A stretch of 64,000 bases of DNA from Porticoccus hydrocarbonoclasticus MCTG13d (GCF_000744735.1 NZ_JQMM01000001.1:2046001-2110000), one strand, 5' to 3'. Shown: positions 41,971-54,354, counted from the first letter of the stretch. The notes: a model not told the origin generated them from the sequence alone. A program made the numbers and translations.

Positions 41971-42588
41971 TTACAGGGATATGCCGCCGAAGGACATAAA
42001 ACCCAACGACATCAGGCCAACCGTGATAAATGTAATACCCAGGCCACGTAGGCCCTCTGGTACATCACTGTATTTGAGCTTTTCCCGAATACCTGCCAGA
42101 GCCATGATGGCAAGCGCCCAGCCAGTGCCAGCACCAAACCCGTACACAGTACTTTCGGCCAGATTGTAGTCGCGCTCCACCATGAACAATGCAGCACCGA
42201 GAATGGCACAGTTCACGGTAATCAATGGCAGGAAAACGCCCAGCGCGTTGTAGAGGGCTGGAACATACTTGTCCAGAAACATCTCCATAATCTGAACGAT
42301 GGCAGCAATCACGCCAATATAGCTCAACAAACCCAGGAAGCTCAGGTCAACATTGGCCAAGGCCTCAATACCTGTCCAGGAAAGCGCACCTTCAGCCAGA
42401 AGGGCTGTGTAGATGATATTGTTAACCGGTACGGTGATCGTCAACACCACGATAACCGCTATCCCTAGCCCGATAGCGGCTTCGACTTTCTTCGAAATGG
42501 CAATAAACGTACACATACCCAGGAAAAAAGCCAGGGCCATATTTTCGATAAATATTGCTCGAATCAGAAGACCAAGATAATGTTCCAT
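41971..42588 (-). CDS. nqrE: Na(+)-NQR subunit E
   Basis: Integral membrane subunit (205 residues, six helices) that, with NqrD, holds a membrane-embedded iron centre. Landmarks are the [22 protein letters not shown] start, containing one of the conserved cysteines, and [18 protein letters not shown] carrying the second. NqrE and NqrD are homologous and inserted in opposite orientation. The ATG overlaps the nqrD stop by one base (TAATG), giving tight coupling. Confidence 0.96.
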   Translation of the reverse strand: MEHYLGLLIRAIFIENMALAFFLGMCTFIAISKKVEAAIGLGIAVIVVLTITVPVNNIIYTALLAEGALSWTGIEALANVDLSFLGLLSYIGVIAAIVQIMEMFLDKYVPALYNALGVFLPLITVNCAILGAALFMVERDYNLAESTVYGFGAGTGWALAIMALAGIREKLKYSDVPEGLRGLGITFITVGLMSLGFMSFGGISL

Positions 42589-43247
42589 TACATCGCCTCC
42601 TTGGTGCCGCTATTGGCTGAAATTGTAAAGTCCGCCGGTTCTACCTGATCTTTCTTCCTGGCGCGAATTGCCCAGATAATAAAACCAATGATAAAGAAGG
42701 CGCTTGGGGGTAGAAGCATCAGGCCATTCGGCACATACCAGCCCCCGACATTGGTAGCTGCCATGATTTCGACACCCATCAGTTTCCCCGTGCCCAACAA
42801 TTCACGGAAGAAGGCCACTACAATCAGAATCATGCTGTAACCAAGACCATTGCCAATACCATCCAGAAAGCTGGGGATCGGTGGGTTTTTCATGGCAAAA
42901 GCCTCTGCACGACCCATCACGATACAGTTGGTGATAATCAGCCCCACAAAAACTGACAATTGTTTACTGATATCGTAAGCCACTGCCTTGATGATCTGAT
43001 CAACAACAATCACCAGAGAAGCAATGATCGTCATCTGTACGATAATACGAATGCTACCGGGAATATGATTGCGAAGCATTGAAACAAACAGGTTGGAAAA
43101 TGCCACCACAACTGTCAATGCAATACACATAACCAGTGATACTTTCATACTGGATGTCACTGCGAGCGCAGAACATATACCCAATATCTGCAAGGCAATC
43201 GGATTGTTATCGAAAATAGGTCTGACAATAATGTCTTTGATTTTCAT
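42588..43247 (-). CDS. nqrD: Na(+)-NQR subunit D
   Basis: Integral membrane subunit (219 residues), partner of NqrE. Conserved segments: [20 protein letters not shown] with the first cysteine near residue 25, and [20 protein letters not shown] with the second near residue 110. The C-terminus extends with a hydrophilic tail ([14 protein letters not shown]). It begins five bases after nqrC stops. Confidence 0.96.
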   Translation of the reverse strand: MKIKDIIVRPIFDNNPIALQILGICSALAVTSSMKVSLVMCIALTVVVAFSNLFVSMLRNHIPGSIRIIVQMTIIASLVIVVDQIIKAVAYDISKQLSVFVGLIITNCIVMGRAEAFAMKNPPIPSFLDGIGNGLGYSMILIVVAFFRELLGTGKLMGVEIMAATNVGGWYVPNGLMLLPPSAFFIIGFIIWAIRARKKDQVEPADFTISANSGTKEAM

Positions 43248-43252
43248 ACTGA

Positions 43253-44026
43253 TTACGCCTCCCCGGCTTTCAGGTTGGAGAGAAATTTACCGAAGCCATT
43301 TTCACCCATCCAGAATTCAATGAGGTTATCAACGCCACGTGTTGTCAGGGTAGCACCGGACAAACCATCCACCTGATAAATAGCCTCCGGACGGGATTTA
43401 TCAACAGAACCCTTGATCACTGTCAGCTGAACATCCCCATCATCCCCGTAAATTTTCTTGCCCGGCCAATTACCCTTCCAAAGTGGGTTATCAACTTCGC
43501 CACCCAGGCCAGGGGTCTCGCCGTGCTCGTAGAAGCCCAGACCGGCAACTGTATTGAGATCACCCTCAATGGCAATAAAACCATAAAGCGTGGACCAAAG
43601 CCCGGGGCCCCTGACCGGCAACACCACCTTTTCAAGGTCATCACCATCGCGCACCAAATATACGACCGCATATTTTGCGCGACGGGATATGCCGGCCACA
43701 TCTGCCTCTTTCGAAAGATTCACCGAGAGCTCCGGGTTCTTTGCTGCTTTGCGCTGATCGTAAGTGTCTGGAGAAACGTCATCGGTAAACTTACCGGTGT
43801 CGATATTCACCATTTTGACCTCGATCTTTTTAAACTGTTCTTCAACACTCATACCGGGTTCAAGCAATCCGGCGGCAGAAAGAATATTGGATTTCTTGTC
43901 CAGCGCCTTGTTGGCCTGCTGGGCATCACGCAACAGCACGGCTGCTGACGACACCACCACGGAACAGACCAGACACAACGCGACAGCAACTGTCAGAACT
44001 TTACCTATCCCTTCATTACTAGCCAC
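43253..44026 (-). CDS. nqrC: Na(+)-NQR subunit C
   Basis: Subunit with one N-terminal membrane helix and a periplasmic domain carrying covalent FMN. The flavin is attached to the last Thr of the SGATLT motif near residue 223, which is intact ([12 protein letters not shown]). The frame opens at a TTG (44032), but AAGGAG lies eight bases before the GTG at 44026, so I start there (257 residues). It overlaps the end of nqrB by eight bases. Confidence 0.95.
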   Translation of the reverse strand: MASNEGIGKVLTVAVALCLVCSVVVSSAAVLLRDAQQANKALDKKSNILSAAGLLEPGMSVEEQFKKIEVKMVNIDTGKFTDDVSPDTYDQRKAAKNPELSVNLSKEADVAGISRRAKYAVVYLVRDGDDLEKVVLPVRGPGLWSTLYGFIAIEGDLNTVAGLGFYEHGETPGLGGEVDNPLWKGNWPGKKIYGDDGDVQLTVIKGSVDKSRPEAIYQVDGLSGATLTTRGVDNLIEFWMGENGFGKFLSNLKAGEA

Positions 44027-45221
44027 GTGCAAGTCTCCTTTTGATATTGGATTGCACCACGAAGTGGTCGATCAGAGGCGCGAACAGATTGGCAAATAGT
44101 ATCGCCAACATGATTCCCTCCGGGAAGGCCGGATTTACAACGCGGATCAACACCGCCATAACACCAATCAATAAGCCGTACCACAGTTTGCCCGTATTGG
44201 TCATCGAGGCAGAAACAGGCTCAGTGGCCATAAATATCATGCCAAAAGCAAATCCGCCTACCACCATGTGCCAATACCAGGGCATGGCAAACATGGGATT
44301 GGTTTCAGAGCCGATAAAATTAAACAGAGTGGACAATGCAATCATACCGATCATTACACCGGCGACAATGCGCCAAGAGGCAATCCTGGTAATCAACAAC
44401 AGGGCACCGCCGATAAAGATGGCCAGCGTGGAAACCTCACCGACCGATCCATGCAGGTTGCCAAAGAACGCATCCAGCCAGGTCACCTGATTCTGCAGTG
44501 CTGCCATTCCCTCACTAGCGGCAACAGACAAGGCTGTCGCGCCAGTATAACCATCGACAGCGGTCCATACCGCATCGCCAGACATTTCGGCAGGATAGGC
44601 AAAATACAGGAAGGCTCGACCGGCGAGTGCTGGATTGAGGAAATTTTTGCCGGTACCACCAAAGACTTCCTTGCCAATCACCACACCAAAACTGATACCC
44701 AGAGCCACCATCCACAGCGGCATGTCCGGGGGGCAAACAAGGGCGAAAAGGATTGAAGTGACAAAAAAACCTTCATTGATTTCGTGCCCCCGAACGGTGG
44801 CAAACATAACCTCCCAGAAGCCACCCACAACAAAGGTCACCACATAGATGGGAATGAAATAAACGGCGCCATACCAAAGGCAATCCCAGATACTATTCGG
44901 ATCATGTCCGGCGAATAGGGTGATTAAAGGTCCCCTCCAGCCTTCGATGGATGTGGCATCCATACCTGCCAAGATCGTGTTGGCCTGGAAACCGAGGTTG
45001 TACATACCATAAAACATAGCCGGAAAGGCTGCCAGCCAGACGGTGATCATGACACGCTTCAGATCAATGCCATCGCGGATGTGTGAACCGTTTTTGGTCA
45101 CTGTTCCCGGAGAGTAGAAAATCGTATCTACCGCTTCATAGAGGGCATACCACTTGTGCAATTTGCCGCCATGCTCGAAGTGAGGCTCAATTTTATCGAG
45201 ATAATTACGCAATACTTTCAT
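44019..45221 (-). CDS. nqrB: Na(+)-NQR subunit B
   Basis: Large membrane subunit (400 residues, about ten helices) that binds riboflavin and a covalent FMN and forms part of the Na+ path. The FMN attachment motif [10 protein letters not shown] is present near residue 215-225, and the start [31 protein letters not shown] is typical. [17 protein letters not shown] is a recognisable conserved loop. It follows nqrA after two bases and is a substrate for ApbE from the same operon. Confidence 0.96.
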   Translation of the reverse strand: MKVLRNYLDKIEPHFEHGGKLHKWYALYEAVDTIFYSPGTVTKNGSHIRDGIDLKRVMITVWLAAFPAMFYGMYNLGFQANTILAGMDATSIEGWRGPLITLFAGHDPNSIWDCLWYGAVYFIPIYVVTFVVGGFWEVMFATVRGHEINEGFFVTSILFALVCPPDMPLWMVALGISFGVVIGKEVFGGTGKNFLNPALAGRAFLYFAYPAEMSGDAVWTAVDGYTGATALSVAASEGMAALQNQVTWLDAFFGNLHGSVGEVSTLAIFIGGALLLITRIASWRIVAGVMIGMIALSTLFNFIGSETNPMFAMPWYWHMVVGGFAFGMIFMATEPVSASMTNTGKLWYGLLIGVMAVLIRVVNPAFPEGIMLAILFANLFAPLIDHFVVQSNIKRRLARG

Positions 45222-45223
45222 TA

Positions 45224-46579
<1,356 letters not shown>

Positions 46580-46725
46580 CTATTACGAAATGTCATTAAT
46601 TATTGCTCTTCTCGAGCCCCAAAAATGCAGCCGAAATCATCATGGTCATCCTACGGCAGCACCAGTGCTTTTCGTGCAAGGTGGCTTGCTGGAAGCGCAC
46701 CGACACCGGCAAATAAATCGGCGCG

Positions 46726-46731
46726 ATTATA
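46726..46731 (-). promoter_or_regulatory. Possible -10 element of the nqr operon
   Basis: A perfect TATAAT on the minus strand, in the 280-base gap between gap and nqrA, about 155 bases before the nqrA start. The matching -35 (TGGTAA at a 17-base spacer) is poor, and ATTACC/GGTAAT arms overlap it, so regulation by an activator is conceivable. Confidence 0.35.
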
Positions 46732-46850
46732 AAGGCGGAGGCTTCCCATTACCAGTACAGACATTGTGGTAATTGATTCTCGACAAAGCACCCACCACCA
46801 ACCACTTTACTCGAATCACAAGTTAACAGTGCGGCGAGACAGGCTACCCA

Positions 46851-48311
46851 TCACGCTGTCGGGTACATCGGCCAGGATACGCCAGCCAGATTTTCCAGAC
46901 ATCGCACCACTTGACAGCTATAGCCAAACTCATTGTCGTACCAACAATACAGCACAACACTGTCGCCACTTACAATCGTCGCCTCTGAATCATAAACACA
47001 GGCATGCCGTGAACCGACAAAATCGGTCGAAACCGCCTCGGAAGAAATTGTATAGTCAATCTGTTGCTGCAAAGGCGAATAGAGTGCGGTTTTTCTCATG
47101 TATTCATTGAGCTCTTCTCTGGTCGTCTCACGACCCAGCTGCAAATTGAGAATCGCCATGGATACGTTGGGAGTCGGAACCCGTATCGCATTACCAGTCA
47201 GTTTGCCAGCCAGCTCCGGCAATGCCTTTGCCACCGCCTTGGCAGCACCTGTCTCGGTAATCACCATATTGAGCGCAGCACTACGACCTCGACGTGACCC
47301 TTTGTGATAGTTATCAATCAGGTTCTGATCGTTAGTGTAGGAATGTACGGTTTCCACATGTCCACGGTCTATGCCGAATTCGTCCATCAGGGCTTTCAGC
47401 ACGGGCACAATGGCATTGGTGGTACAGGACGCGGCAGAAATTATTTTGGTATCTGCAGCAATCTCATTTTGGTTGATACCATAAACAATATTCGGAATAT
47501 TGCCCTTGCCAGGCGCGGTGAGAATCACCTTGCTGGCACCAGGGCATTGCAGGTGCCTGGATAGACCTTCTTCATCACGCCATACACCGGTATTGTCAAT
47601 CACAATTGCATTGCTGATACCGTAGCGGGTGTAATCTACCTCCGCAGGAGAGTCGGCGTAGATCACCTGAATCGGGTTGCCGTTACAAACTAGAATATTT
47701 TTATCCTCAATGACCCTGATGGTGCCGTCAAACGCACCGTGAACAGAATCACGTCGTAGCAGGCTGGCTCGTTTGGCCAAATCATCCGCACTGCCCCCCT
47801 TGCGAACCACAATGGCACGCAATCGCAACAGATCACCGCTACCTGTCTTTTCAATCAACAATCTGGCCAGCAACCGGCCGATACGGCCAAAACCGTAAAG
47901 CACCACGTCCTGGGGTTGTGGCAGCGGCTTGCGTACGCGACCGATGTCATCACCCACCTCCCGCTGCAGGAACGCAGTCAGGTTCTCACCATTACCTGAG
48001 TCCTGGTATTTTACAGTCAGCTTGCCCACGTCGATATGGGCAGGCCCCAAATCCATTTCCGACAACGCCAGAATCAGAGGGAAGGTTTCAAATTCCGATA
48101 ACTCATTTTGTTCAATCTGGCGAACAAAACGATGAACCTTCATCAGGTCAATCACTGAACGATTGACCATGTTCTTGCCATACATATAGAGAGAGACGTT
48201 ATTTTGCCTGTAAAGCTTTCCGATCAGAGGGATCATGGCTTCGGCCAGCGACTCGCGCTCTTTCCAGTCAGCAAAAAAGTCGGCAGGAATGGGGCGATGT
48301 TGTTCGGTCAC
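46851..48311 (-). CDS. gap: Glyceraldehyde-3-phosphate dehydrogenase, long (N-terminally extended) type
   Basis: NAD(P)-dependent oxidation of glyceraldehyde 3-phosphate, or the reverse. The 486-residue protein has an extra N-terminal region of about 140 residues (FFADWKERESLAEAMIPLIGKLYRQNN...) before a normal GAPDH: DVVLYGFGRIGRLLARLL (nucleotide binding), SAASCTTNAIVPVLKAL (catalytic Cys), THSYTNDQ-type VETVHSYTNDQN, and WYDNEFGYSCQVV. This long form matches what I remember of Pseudomonas PA3001, also beside mfd. AGAGG seven bases before the GTG at 48311 favours that start over the ATG at 48326, which has no site. Whether it serves glycolysis or gluconeogenesis is open. Confidence 0.92.
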   Translation of the reverse strand: MTEQHRPIPADFFADWKERESLAEAMIPLIGKLYRQNNVSLYMYGKNMVNRSVIDLMKVHRFVRQIEQNELSEFETFPLILALSEMDLGPAHIDVGKLTVKYQDSGNGENLTAFLQREVGDDIGRVRKPLPQPQDVVLYGFGRIGRLLARLLIEKTGSGDLLRLRAIVVRKGGSADDLAKRASLLRRDSVHGAFDGTIRVIEDKNILVCNGNPIQVIYADSPAEVDYTRYGISNAIVIDNTGVWRDEEGLSRHLQCPGASKVILTAPGKGNIPNIVYGINQNEIAADTKIISAASCTTNAIVPVLKALMDEFGIDRGHVETVHSYTNDQNLIDNYHKGSRRGRSAALNMVITETGAAKAVAKALPELAGKLTGNAIRVPTPNVSMAILNLQLGRETTREELNEYMRKTALYSPLQQQIDYTISSEAVSTDFVGSRHACVYDSEATIVSGDSVVLYCWYDNEFGYSCQVVRCLENLAGVSWPMYPTA

Positions 48312-48520
48312 AGGTAAACCTCTCATTTTGTTGGTCTAACACGATGGGCGGCACTCCCATCACGGGTTGGGGCGCTATTATCGGTATTCAGCCTTTTAAG
48401 GGCAACAAAGTGCGGTGAATAACCGGTACTGCGGTTCGACGATGGTTGATCTGGATCAGCAAACAGCGATGTGGTCAAAAAACCCGACACCGTAACGATA
48501 ATCACTGGTCAGGGGAGTTT

Positions 48521-49222
48521 TTAGAGGGGGATAAATGCCATGCTGGCCACATTCAGGGCAACTGTTTTGATGACTCGCTGGTTTTTTTGGGCAATGATCA
48601 AAGCGAGCATATCCTGATGGGCAATCAATTTACCGAATAAGCGCTCGTAACTGAGGTTATAACCCTCCCCCTTGCGACTATTGGTAAGAATCAAGGCATT
48701 TCCCTGCTCGTCCAGGTGCGTTCTGATCCGCCACATGGCAATTTCAATATTGCGGGCACTGTGATAAAGCTTCTGGTGATCAAGTTTGCTCAGCATGAAA
48801 AACTCGGTTTTCAGGCCGTAGGACTCCCTGATCATCCCCGTCATTCCCACTATCAGTGCAAACACACGGTCGCCCGTAAAAGCCGGGTCTACAGACAGTT
48901 CAATGGCATCGATACCGCTGCCTCCCAGCTCAGCAAACAGGGGTTTCCCCGGATGGGTGAAAATTTGTGTAACACGGGAATCTATCGTCTTGCCGGGGAC
49001 CTTCTGCAACTCTCTCGGGTTTCGCTTATATAGCTTCACCGTCAGCTCTTTGAGCAACAGTTCAACCTGCTGATAGTGCAAGTCCGCCACCATGTCGATA
49101 TCCGTTTTCGCCAGATCCTGGACCCGAAAGGAGGAGCCACTGCAGCCGGTCATCACCAGCAGACACAGCAAACAAAACCCTATCAGCAATCTGCCTCTGA
49201 ATGGAAAACACGGGTACAGCAT
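48521..49222 (-). CDS. Predicted lipoprotein of unknown function
   Basis: A 233-residue protein with a lipoprotein signal (LLCLLVMTGC, cysteine at 27), so probably anchored in the outer membrane. The mature part is mixed alpha/beta with DMVADLHYQQVELLLKELTVKLYKRNPREL early, GDRVFALIVGMTGMIRESYGLKTEFFMLSKLDHQKLYHSARNIEI-type sequence in the middle, and a hydrophobic C-terminus. I recall comparable lipoproteins next to mfd in other gammaproteobacteria but know no function. It diverges from mfd, sharing a 69-base promoter gap. Confidence 0.75.
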   Translation of the reverse strand: MLYPCFPFRGRLLIGFCLLCLLVMTGCSGSSFRVQDLAKTDIDMVADLHYQQVELLLKELTVKLYKRNPRELQKVPGKTIDSRVTQIFTHPGKPLFAELGGSGIDAIELSVDPAFTGDRVFALIVGMTGMIRESYGLKTEFFMLSKLDHQKLYHSARNIEIAMWRIRTHLDEQGNALILTNSRKGEGYNLSYERLFGKLIAHQDMLALIIAQKNQRVIKTVALNVASMAFIPL

Positions 49223-49291
49223 ATCAATCTCTCTATTGCCCCGCTAAAATAGCATACCTTCAAGGTTAACCCACAGAAGTGCCATTCCAGT

Positions 49292-52200
49292 ATGTCGATT
49301 TTGTCACTACCGCCAGTCAACACAGCTGGCGACAAGCGCGTTTGGCAGGATGTAAACGGCGGCAGCGCCCTGGTCATTGCCGAGGCAAGCCAACAAGCAC
49401 CCGGGCTGACCGTCGTCATTGCAGACTCGGCAAAAACTGCAGCTGAGCTGGAATCTGAACTGCGATTCTTCCTCGGCGAAGAGGCCGCTGTGCTCCATTT
49501 CCCTGACTGGGAAACACTCCCCTACGATATTTTCTCGCCGCATCAGGATATTGTCTCCGAGCGATTGCGAACCCTGTCTCGCTTACCGCAAACCCGCACC
49601 GGTGTCGTGATAGTGCCTGTTGGCACCCTGATGCACCGTTTGCCACCAACCGAGTTCGTCAACCAGCGCGCTTTCGATTACCGACGTGGTGACAAACTGA
49701 ACCTCGATACGCTGCGCACCCAACTGGAATCCGCTGGCTATCGCTGTGTTGATACCGTGGCCGAACACGGTGAGTACGCTGTTCGCGGCGCTCTGATTGA
49801 TATTTTCCCAATGGGCGCCACGCTACCTTTTCGGATCGATCTGTTCGACGATGAAATTGAAACGCTTCGCACCTTCGACCCGGACACCCAGCGCACGCTG
49901 GAACAAACCGATCACATACACCTCCTGCCCGCACGGGAAGTCCCATTGGACAAACCGGCTATCCGGCGCTTTCAGGACAACTGGCTGTCCCGCTTTGATG
50001 TCGATGAGCGACGCTGCCCGGTCTTCAGGGATGTCAGTGAGGGTATTCCACCCCAGGGAATCGAGTATTTTCTGCCCCTGTTTTTTGAAGAAACCGCCAC
50101 CCTGTTTGATTACCTGCCCGATCACAGCCTTATCTTTACCGAAGGAGCTGTGGAGCAGGCCGCCGAAAAATTCTGGCAGGATGCCAGCCAGCGCTACCAG
50201 GAATACGGTGTTGATCCAACCAGGCCCCTGCTCCCCCCGGCAGCCTTATTTGTCCCGGTCGAAGAACTGTTCGGCCATCTGAAAAAATACCCCTGCACAC
50301 GAATCAACAGTGAATCCGATCCGCAGAAAAATCATTTTTCCCTGCACATATCCGCTCCGCCACCGGTGGCGATTGATGCCAAGGCAGACAATCCCCTGAA
50401 AAAACTCCAGGGGCATCTGGCCAACGCCAGCCAGCGGGTACTAATCTGCGCGGAATCAGCGGGCCGCAGGGAAACCCTGCTGGAACTACTCGGCCGCCAG
50501 TCCATTCGCCCAGAAGATGTAACCAACTGGGAATCTTTTGCCGAAGGAACACAACGCCTCGCCATAATCGCCTACCCGCTGACCCGCGGCTTTGTTGTAA
50601 CGCCGGCAAATATCAGCTTGATCACCGAGACAGAACTGTTTGGTCAGCAGGTCATGCAACGTCGCCGACGCAACAAAGAACGTACCGATGCCGACCAGGT
50701 CATCAAAAACCTGACTGAACTGAGCGTTGGGGCGCCCGTGGTCCATATTGATCACGGTGTCGGTCGTTACCTGGGATTGCAGACCATCAACGCCAGTGGC
50801 GAACCGCAGGAATTTCTGACGTTATCCTATGCCGACCAGGCAAAACTCTACGTCCCGGTATCATCGTTGCACTTAATCAGCCGTTACAGTGGTGCAGAAG
50901 ACAGCCTCGCGCCCTTACACCGACTGGGTACAGATCAGTGGCAAAAGGCCAGAGACAAGGCCCTGCGACAGATCCGCGATACCGCCACCGAGTTGCTGGA
51001 CATCTATGCCACTCGCGCAGCACGCAAGGGGTTTGCCTGCCGCGACCCGGCAGCGGACTACCGCGCTTTCTGTGCGGACTTCCCCTTCGAGGAAACGCCC
51101 GATCAGCTGGACACCATCGAAGCCGTCAGACGCGACATGCTGGCTGAGCAGCCCATGGATCGGCTTGTCTGTGGGGATGTTGGCTTCGGAAAAACGGAAG
51201 TCGCCATGCGCGCTGCCTTTATTGCAGTGGCCAGCGGAAAACAGGTGGTGATGCTGGTGCCGACCACCCTTCTGGCCCATCAACATCTGGAAAATTTTCG
51301 CGACCGCTTTGCCAACTGGCCAGTCACCATCGAGGAGCTGTCGCGGTTCCGCTCTGACAAAGAACAACAGGAGGTCCTTCACCGTGCCGGTCTGGGAAAA
51401 GTCGATATTCTGATTGGCACCCATAAGCTACTTCATGCCAAAGTGAACTATAAAAACCTGGGGCTGCTTATTATTGATGAAGAGCACCGCTTCGGCGTCC
51501 GTCAAAAAGAACAGATCAAGGCGCTACGAGCCGAAGTGGACATCCTGACACTGACGGCCACCCCCATTCCACGCACCCTGAACATGTCAATGTCAGGTAT
51601 TCGGGATCTGTCGATTATCGCTACCCCCCCGGCGAGAAGGCTCTCGGTAAAATCGTTTGTCCGCCAGAACGATCCCCGAGTGACCCGGGAGGCGATACTG
51701 CGGGAAATTCTACGTGGCGGGCAGGTCTATTATTTGCACAATGAGGTCAAGAGCATTGGCAAAACGGCGCAGGTGATAGAAGAACTGGTACCGGAGGCAC
51801 GGGTTAATATCGCACACGGCCAGATGCGCGAACGCGAACTGGAAAAAGTCATGTCCGACTTTTACCACCAGCGTTTCAATGTGCTGGTCTGTTCCACCAT
51901 TATCGAGACCGGAATCGATATCCCCAGTGCCAACACCATCATCATTGACCGCGCCGACAAACTGGGGCTGGCCCAGTTGCACCAATTGCGGGGCCGAGTG
52001 GGACGCTCTCACCACCAGGCCTATGCCTATCTGCTCACTCCCCAGCCAAAAACCATGACGGCTGAGGCCATCAAGCGACTCGAGGCCATCACCCATGCCG
52101 ATCACCTGGGATCCGGGTTTACACTGGCCACCCATGATCTGGAAATTCGCGGTGCCGGCGAACTACTCGGCGAAAATCAAAGTGGCCAGATTCAATCGAT

Positions 52201-52741
52201 TGGTTTCACGCTTTACATGGAACTGCTGGATCGAGCCGTTGATGCCCTGCGCAAAGGCAAGGCGGTAGAGTTGAATGTGCCTCTGGCCGAAGATATCGAA
52301 ATCAATCTGAACCTGCCGGCGCTGATACCCGAAGATTATTTACCGGATGTTCACATGCGTCTGATGATGTACAAGCGCATTGCCAACGCCACAACAGAAG
52401 TTGATTTATGGGAGCTTCAGGTAGAAATGATCGATCGTTTCGGTTTACTTCCCGATTATCTGAAAAACCTTTTTCAAGTCACGTCACTGAAACTTCAGGC
52501 CAGACAACTCGGTATCTGCAAGGTGGAAGCCGGACCAACCGGCGGGCGGATTGAATTTGGCAGTGATACGTTGGTTGAACCCCTGGTCATTGTACAAATG
52601 GTCCAAAAAGAGCCCACTGTTTTTCGACTTCAAGGGGCGTCAACCTTGAAATATACTCTACCGATGGAAACGAAAGAACAGCGAATTGAACAGATCCAGG
52701 CGTTATTGACTCGGTTAACCCCTGCAAACAATGGACATTAA
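49292..52741 (+). CDS. mfd: Transcription-repair coupling factor
   Basis: Removes RNA polymerase stalled at DNA damage and recruits UvrA. The 1149 residues follow the known order: UvrB-like N-terminus (FPDWETLPYDIFSPHQDIVSERL), the RNA-polymerase interaction domain (VGAPVVHIDHGVGRYLGLQ, about 475-495), the RecG-like translocase with DVGFGKTEVAMRAAF (Walker A), LIIDEEHRFGVRQKE (motif II), LTATPIPRTLNMS (III), STIIETGIDIPSANT (V) and QLRGRVGRSHHQAYAYLL (VI), and the C-terminal regulatory domain. Length agrees with E. coli (1148). The csiV gene starts at the next base after the stop. Confidence 0.97.
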   Translation: MSILSLPPVNTAGDKRVWQDVNGGSALVIAEASQQAPGLTVVIADSAKTAAELESELRFFLGEEAAVLHFPDWETLPYDIFSPHQDIVSERLRTLSRLPQTRTGVVIVPVGTLMHRLPPTEFVNQRAFDYRRGDKLNLDTLRTQLESAGYRCVDTVAEHGEYAVRGALIDIFPMGATLPFRIDLFDDEIETLRTFDPDTQRTLEQTDHIHLLPAREVPLDKPAIRRFQDNWLSRFDVDERRCPVFRDVSEGIPPQGIEYFLPLFFEETATLFDYLPDHSLIFTEGAVEQAAEKFWQDASQRYQEYGVDPTRPLLPPAALFVPVEELFGHLKKYPCTRINSESDPQKNHFSLHISAPPPVAIDAKADNPLKKLQGHLANASQRVLICAESAGRRETLLELLGRQSIRPEDVTNWESFAEGTQRLAIIAYPLTRGFVVTPANISLITETELFGQQVMQRRRRNKERTDADQVIKNLTELSVGAPVVHIDHGVGRYLGLQTINASGEPQEFLTLSYADQAKLYVPVSSLHLISRYSGAEDSLAPLHRLGTDQWQKARDKALRQIRDTATELLDIYATRAARKGFACRDPAADYRAFCADFPFEETPDQLDTIEAVRRDMLAEQPMDRLVCGDVGFGKTEVAMRAAFIAVASGKQVVMLVPTTLLAHQHLENFRDRFANWPVTIEELSRFRSDKEQQEVLHRAGLGKVDILIGTHKLLHAKVNYKNLGLLIIDEEHRFGVRQKEQIKALRAEVDILTLTATPIPRTLNMSMSGIRDLSIIATPPARRLSVKSFVRQNDPRVTREAILREILRGGQVYYLHNEVKSIGKTAQVIEELVPEARVNIAHGQMRERELEKVMSDFYHQRFNVLVCSTIIETGIDIPSANTIIIDRADKLGLAQLHQLRGRVGRSHHQAYAYLLTPQPKTMTAEAIKRLEAITHADHLGSGFTLATHDLEIRGAGELLGENQSGQIQSIGFTLYMELLDRAVDALRKGKAVELNVPLAEDIEINLNLPALIPEDYLPDVHMRLMMYKRIANATTEVDLWELQVEMIDRFGLLPDYLKNLFQVTSLKLQARQLGICKVEAGPTGGRIEFGSDTLVEPLVIVQMVQKEPTVFRLQGASTLKYTLPMETKEQRIEQIQALLTRLTPANNGH

Positions 52742-53545
52742 ATGAGACCACTCAGAACCGCTGGCATGCCTTTCAGGTATTTACTGTTTTTGGCAGTCAC
52801 CTTAAGTACAAGCCTCTCCGAACAGACCCGAGCGGATCAAAACGAAGACTGGTATCAGGTTGAGCTGATCGTATTCAGCCAGCAGGATCTTTATCAGAAT
52901 GAACGACACCCCACCAACATCACATTGGAATACCCTCAAAACTGGCAACGGCTTGAGAGCGATACCTCCACATCGGCGGACAACCCCCGACCTGCGGAAC
53001 AATCGTTGATTCCTCTTGAGACAAAAGACTTCAGCCTGGGACCCGATGAATACACATTGAGCCGCGCTGCAGGCTATCGAGTACTCACCCACATAGGATG
53101 GCGCCAACCCGGACTGGGGCAGGCACAGAGCCCCTGGATTATTGTTTCGGGAGGCCATCGCCATGGCAACCACCATGAGCTGGAAGGCAGTATTCGGCTG
53201 GTAGTGACCCGCTATCTACACATTCAGGCAGATATTTGGAAAACCAGCTTTGCCAGTACACCGGGGACTGGTGGCGCCTTGCCCGGCAATCCTGTCCGAC
53301 CAGACAACTGGCCACGATTGCCGGTGAAACCCTGGTTATCTGCTCTTCCGGTGTCTGACGACGCCTCACCAGTGACCACCATCGATACAAACAGTCCCGT
53401 CGATCAACGCCACCCGCCGATTAAAAAGATAGTTGTTCTCAATCAGTCGGAACAGGTGGACCTGAATAAACCGACCTATCTGGATCACCCTGAAATGGGG
53501 GTACTGGTTCTGGTAACACGCCATACTTCGACCGCGGCTGATTGA
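52742..53545 (+). CDS. csiV: CsiV family periplasmic protein
   Basis: A 267-residue exported protein: a signal sequence of about 30 residues (hydrophobic core FRYLLFLAVTLSTSL), then DWYQVELIVFSQQDLYQNERHP, the hallmark of the CsiV (peptidoglycan-binding) family. The C-terminal part has a QSEQVDLNKPTYLDHPEMGVLVLVTR strand pair. Its ATG directly follows the mfd stop, and this mfd-csiV arrangement is common in Pseudomonas. An internal ATG at residue 9 is an alternative start for the signal peptide. The family name comes from a role reported for a homologue in cell-wall crosslinking stress; the molecular function is little known. Confidence 0.82.
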   Translation: MRPLRTAGMPFRYLLFLAVTLSTSLSEQTRADQNEDWYQVELIVFSQQDLYQNERHPTNITLEYPQNWQRLESDTSTSADNPRPAEQSLIPLETKDFSLGPDEYTLSRAAGYRVLTHIGWRQPGLGQAQSPWIIVSGGHRHGNHHELEGSIRLVVTRYLHIQADIWKTSFASTPGTGGALPGNPVRPDNWPRLPVKPWLSALPVSDDASPVTTIDTNSPVDQRHPPIKKIVVLNQSEQVDLNKPTYLDHPEMGVLVLVTRHTSTAAD

Positions 53546-53598
53546 CGTCAACACTCAACAATTCTGACGGTGATAAGGCGTGAGCCGGAAAAATGCCA

Positions 53599-54354
53599 TC
53601 AATGCTGTCGACTCGCCACGGCCTGAGTCAAAACTTTGCGTACCAGTGGCATATTGTTCGCCATCACAGTTTCCATCTGCCCAAAAGAGATCCGCTCCTC
53701 ACTCAAACCAGCTGCCATATTCACCACCAACGCCAGACAGGCATAGGGAATCTGTAACTCCCGAGCCAGTGCCGCCTCCGGCATACCGGTCATACCGACG
53801 ATGTCACAGCCGTCATTGGCCATTCGCGCAATCTCGGCAGCGGTTTCCAGCCTGGGGCCCTGCGTGGCGCCATAAACAGCCTCTGCATGAATCCTTGTCT
53901 CACAGGCAGTTCCACAGGCAATAGCCGCCTGCAACAGTCTGTCCCGCAGGCTGTCGTCATAGGGAAAAGTAAAGTCAATGTGCTGTAATACCTGATCCGG
54001 GCTATCCGAGTAGGTGTGGCCCCGTCCAAACGTATAATCAATAATCTGATCGGGAATAACCAGATCCCCCGGGCCCATTTCGCCATTAATACCACCCACC
54101 ACATTGACGGCATAGATAGCCTTCACGCCCTCCGCACGCAATGCAGCAATATTTGCCCTGTAATTGACCCGGTGAGGCGGCAGCCGATGAGTCACACCGT
54201 GTCGCGCCAGGAATACAACCTCCGTATTGCCCAACGTGCCAAAACAGAGGGGAGCAGACGGCTCGCCCCACTCTGTGGTGACCACACGCTGCTCCTGAAC
54301 GCTCAAATCGGAAAAGCTGTCCAGCCCACTGCCACCGATAATGCCGATACTCAT
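53599..54354 (-). CDS. mtnP: S-methyl-5'-thioinosine/thioadenosine phosphorylase (MTAP family)
   Basis: Purine nucleoside phosphorylase of the MTAP/PNP-2 family, acting in salvage of the methylthio group from polyamine synthesis. The 251-residue protein starts MSIGIIGGSGLDSFSDL at 54354; a longer frame to 54498 lies inside mscS. Motifs: GGSGLD (phosphate loop), ARHGVTHRLPPHRVNYRANI, AVNVVGGINGEMGPGDLVIPDQIIDYT and MTGMPEAALARELQIPYACLALVVN. In Pseudomonas the orthologue beside nagZ (PA3004) prefers methylthioinosine; the same preference here is inferred from synteny. It overlaps the mscS stop by four bases (ATGA). Confidence 0.9.
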   Translation of the reverse strand: MSIGIIGGSGLDSFSDLSVQEQRVVTTEWGEPSAPLCFGTLGNTEVVFLARHGVTHRLPPHRVNYRANIAALRAEGVKAIYAVNVVGGINGEMGPGDLVIPDQIIDYTFGRGHTYSDSPDQVLQHIDFTFPYDDSLRDRLLQAAIACGTACETRIHAEAVYGATQGPRLETAAEIARMANDGCDIVGMTGMPEAALARELQIPYACLALVVNMAAGLSEERISFGQMETVMANNMPLVRKVLTQAVASRQH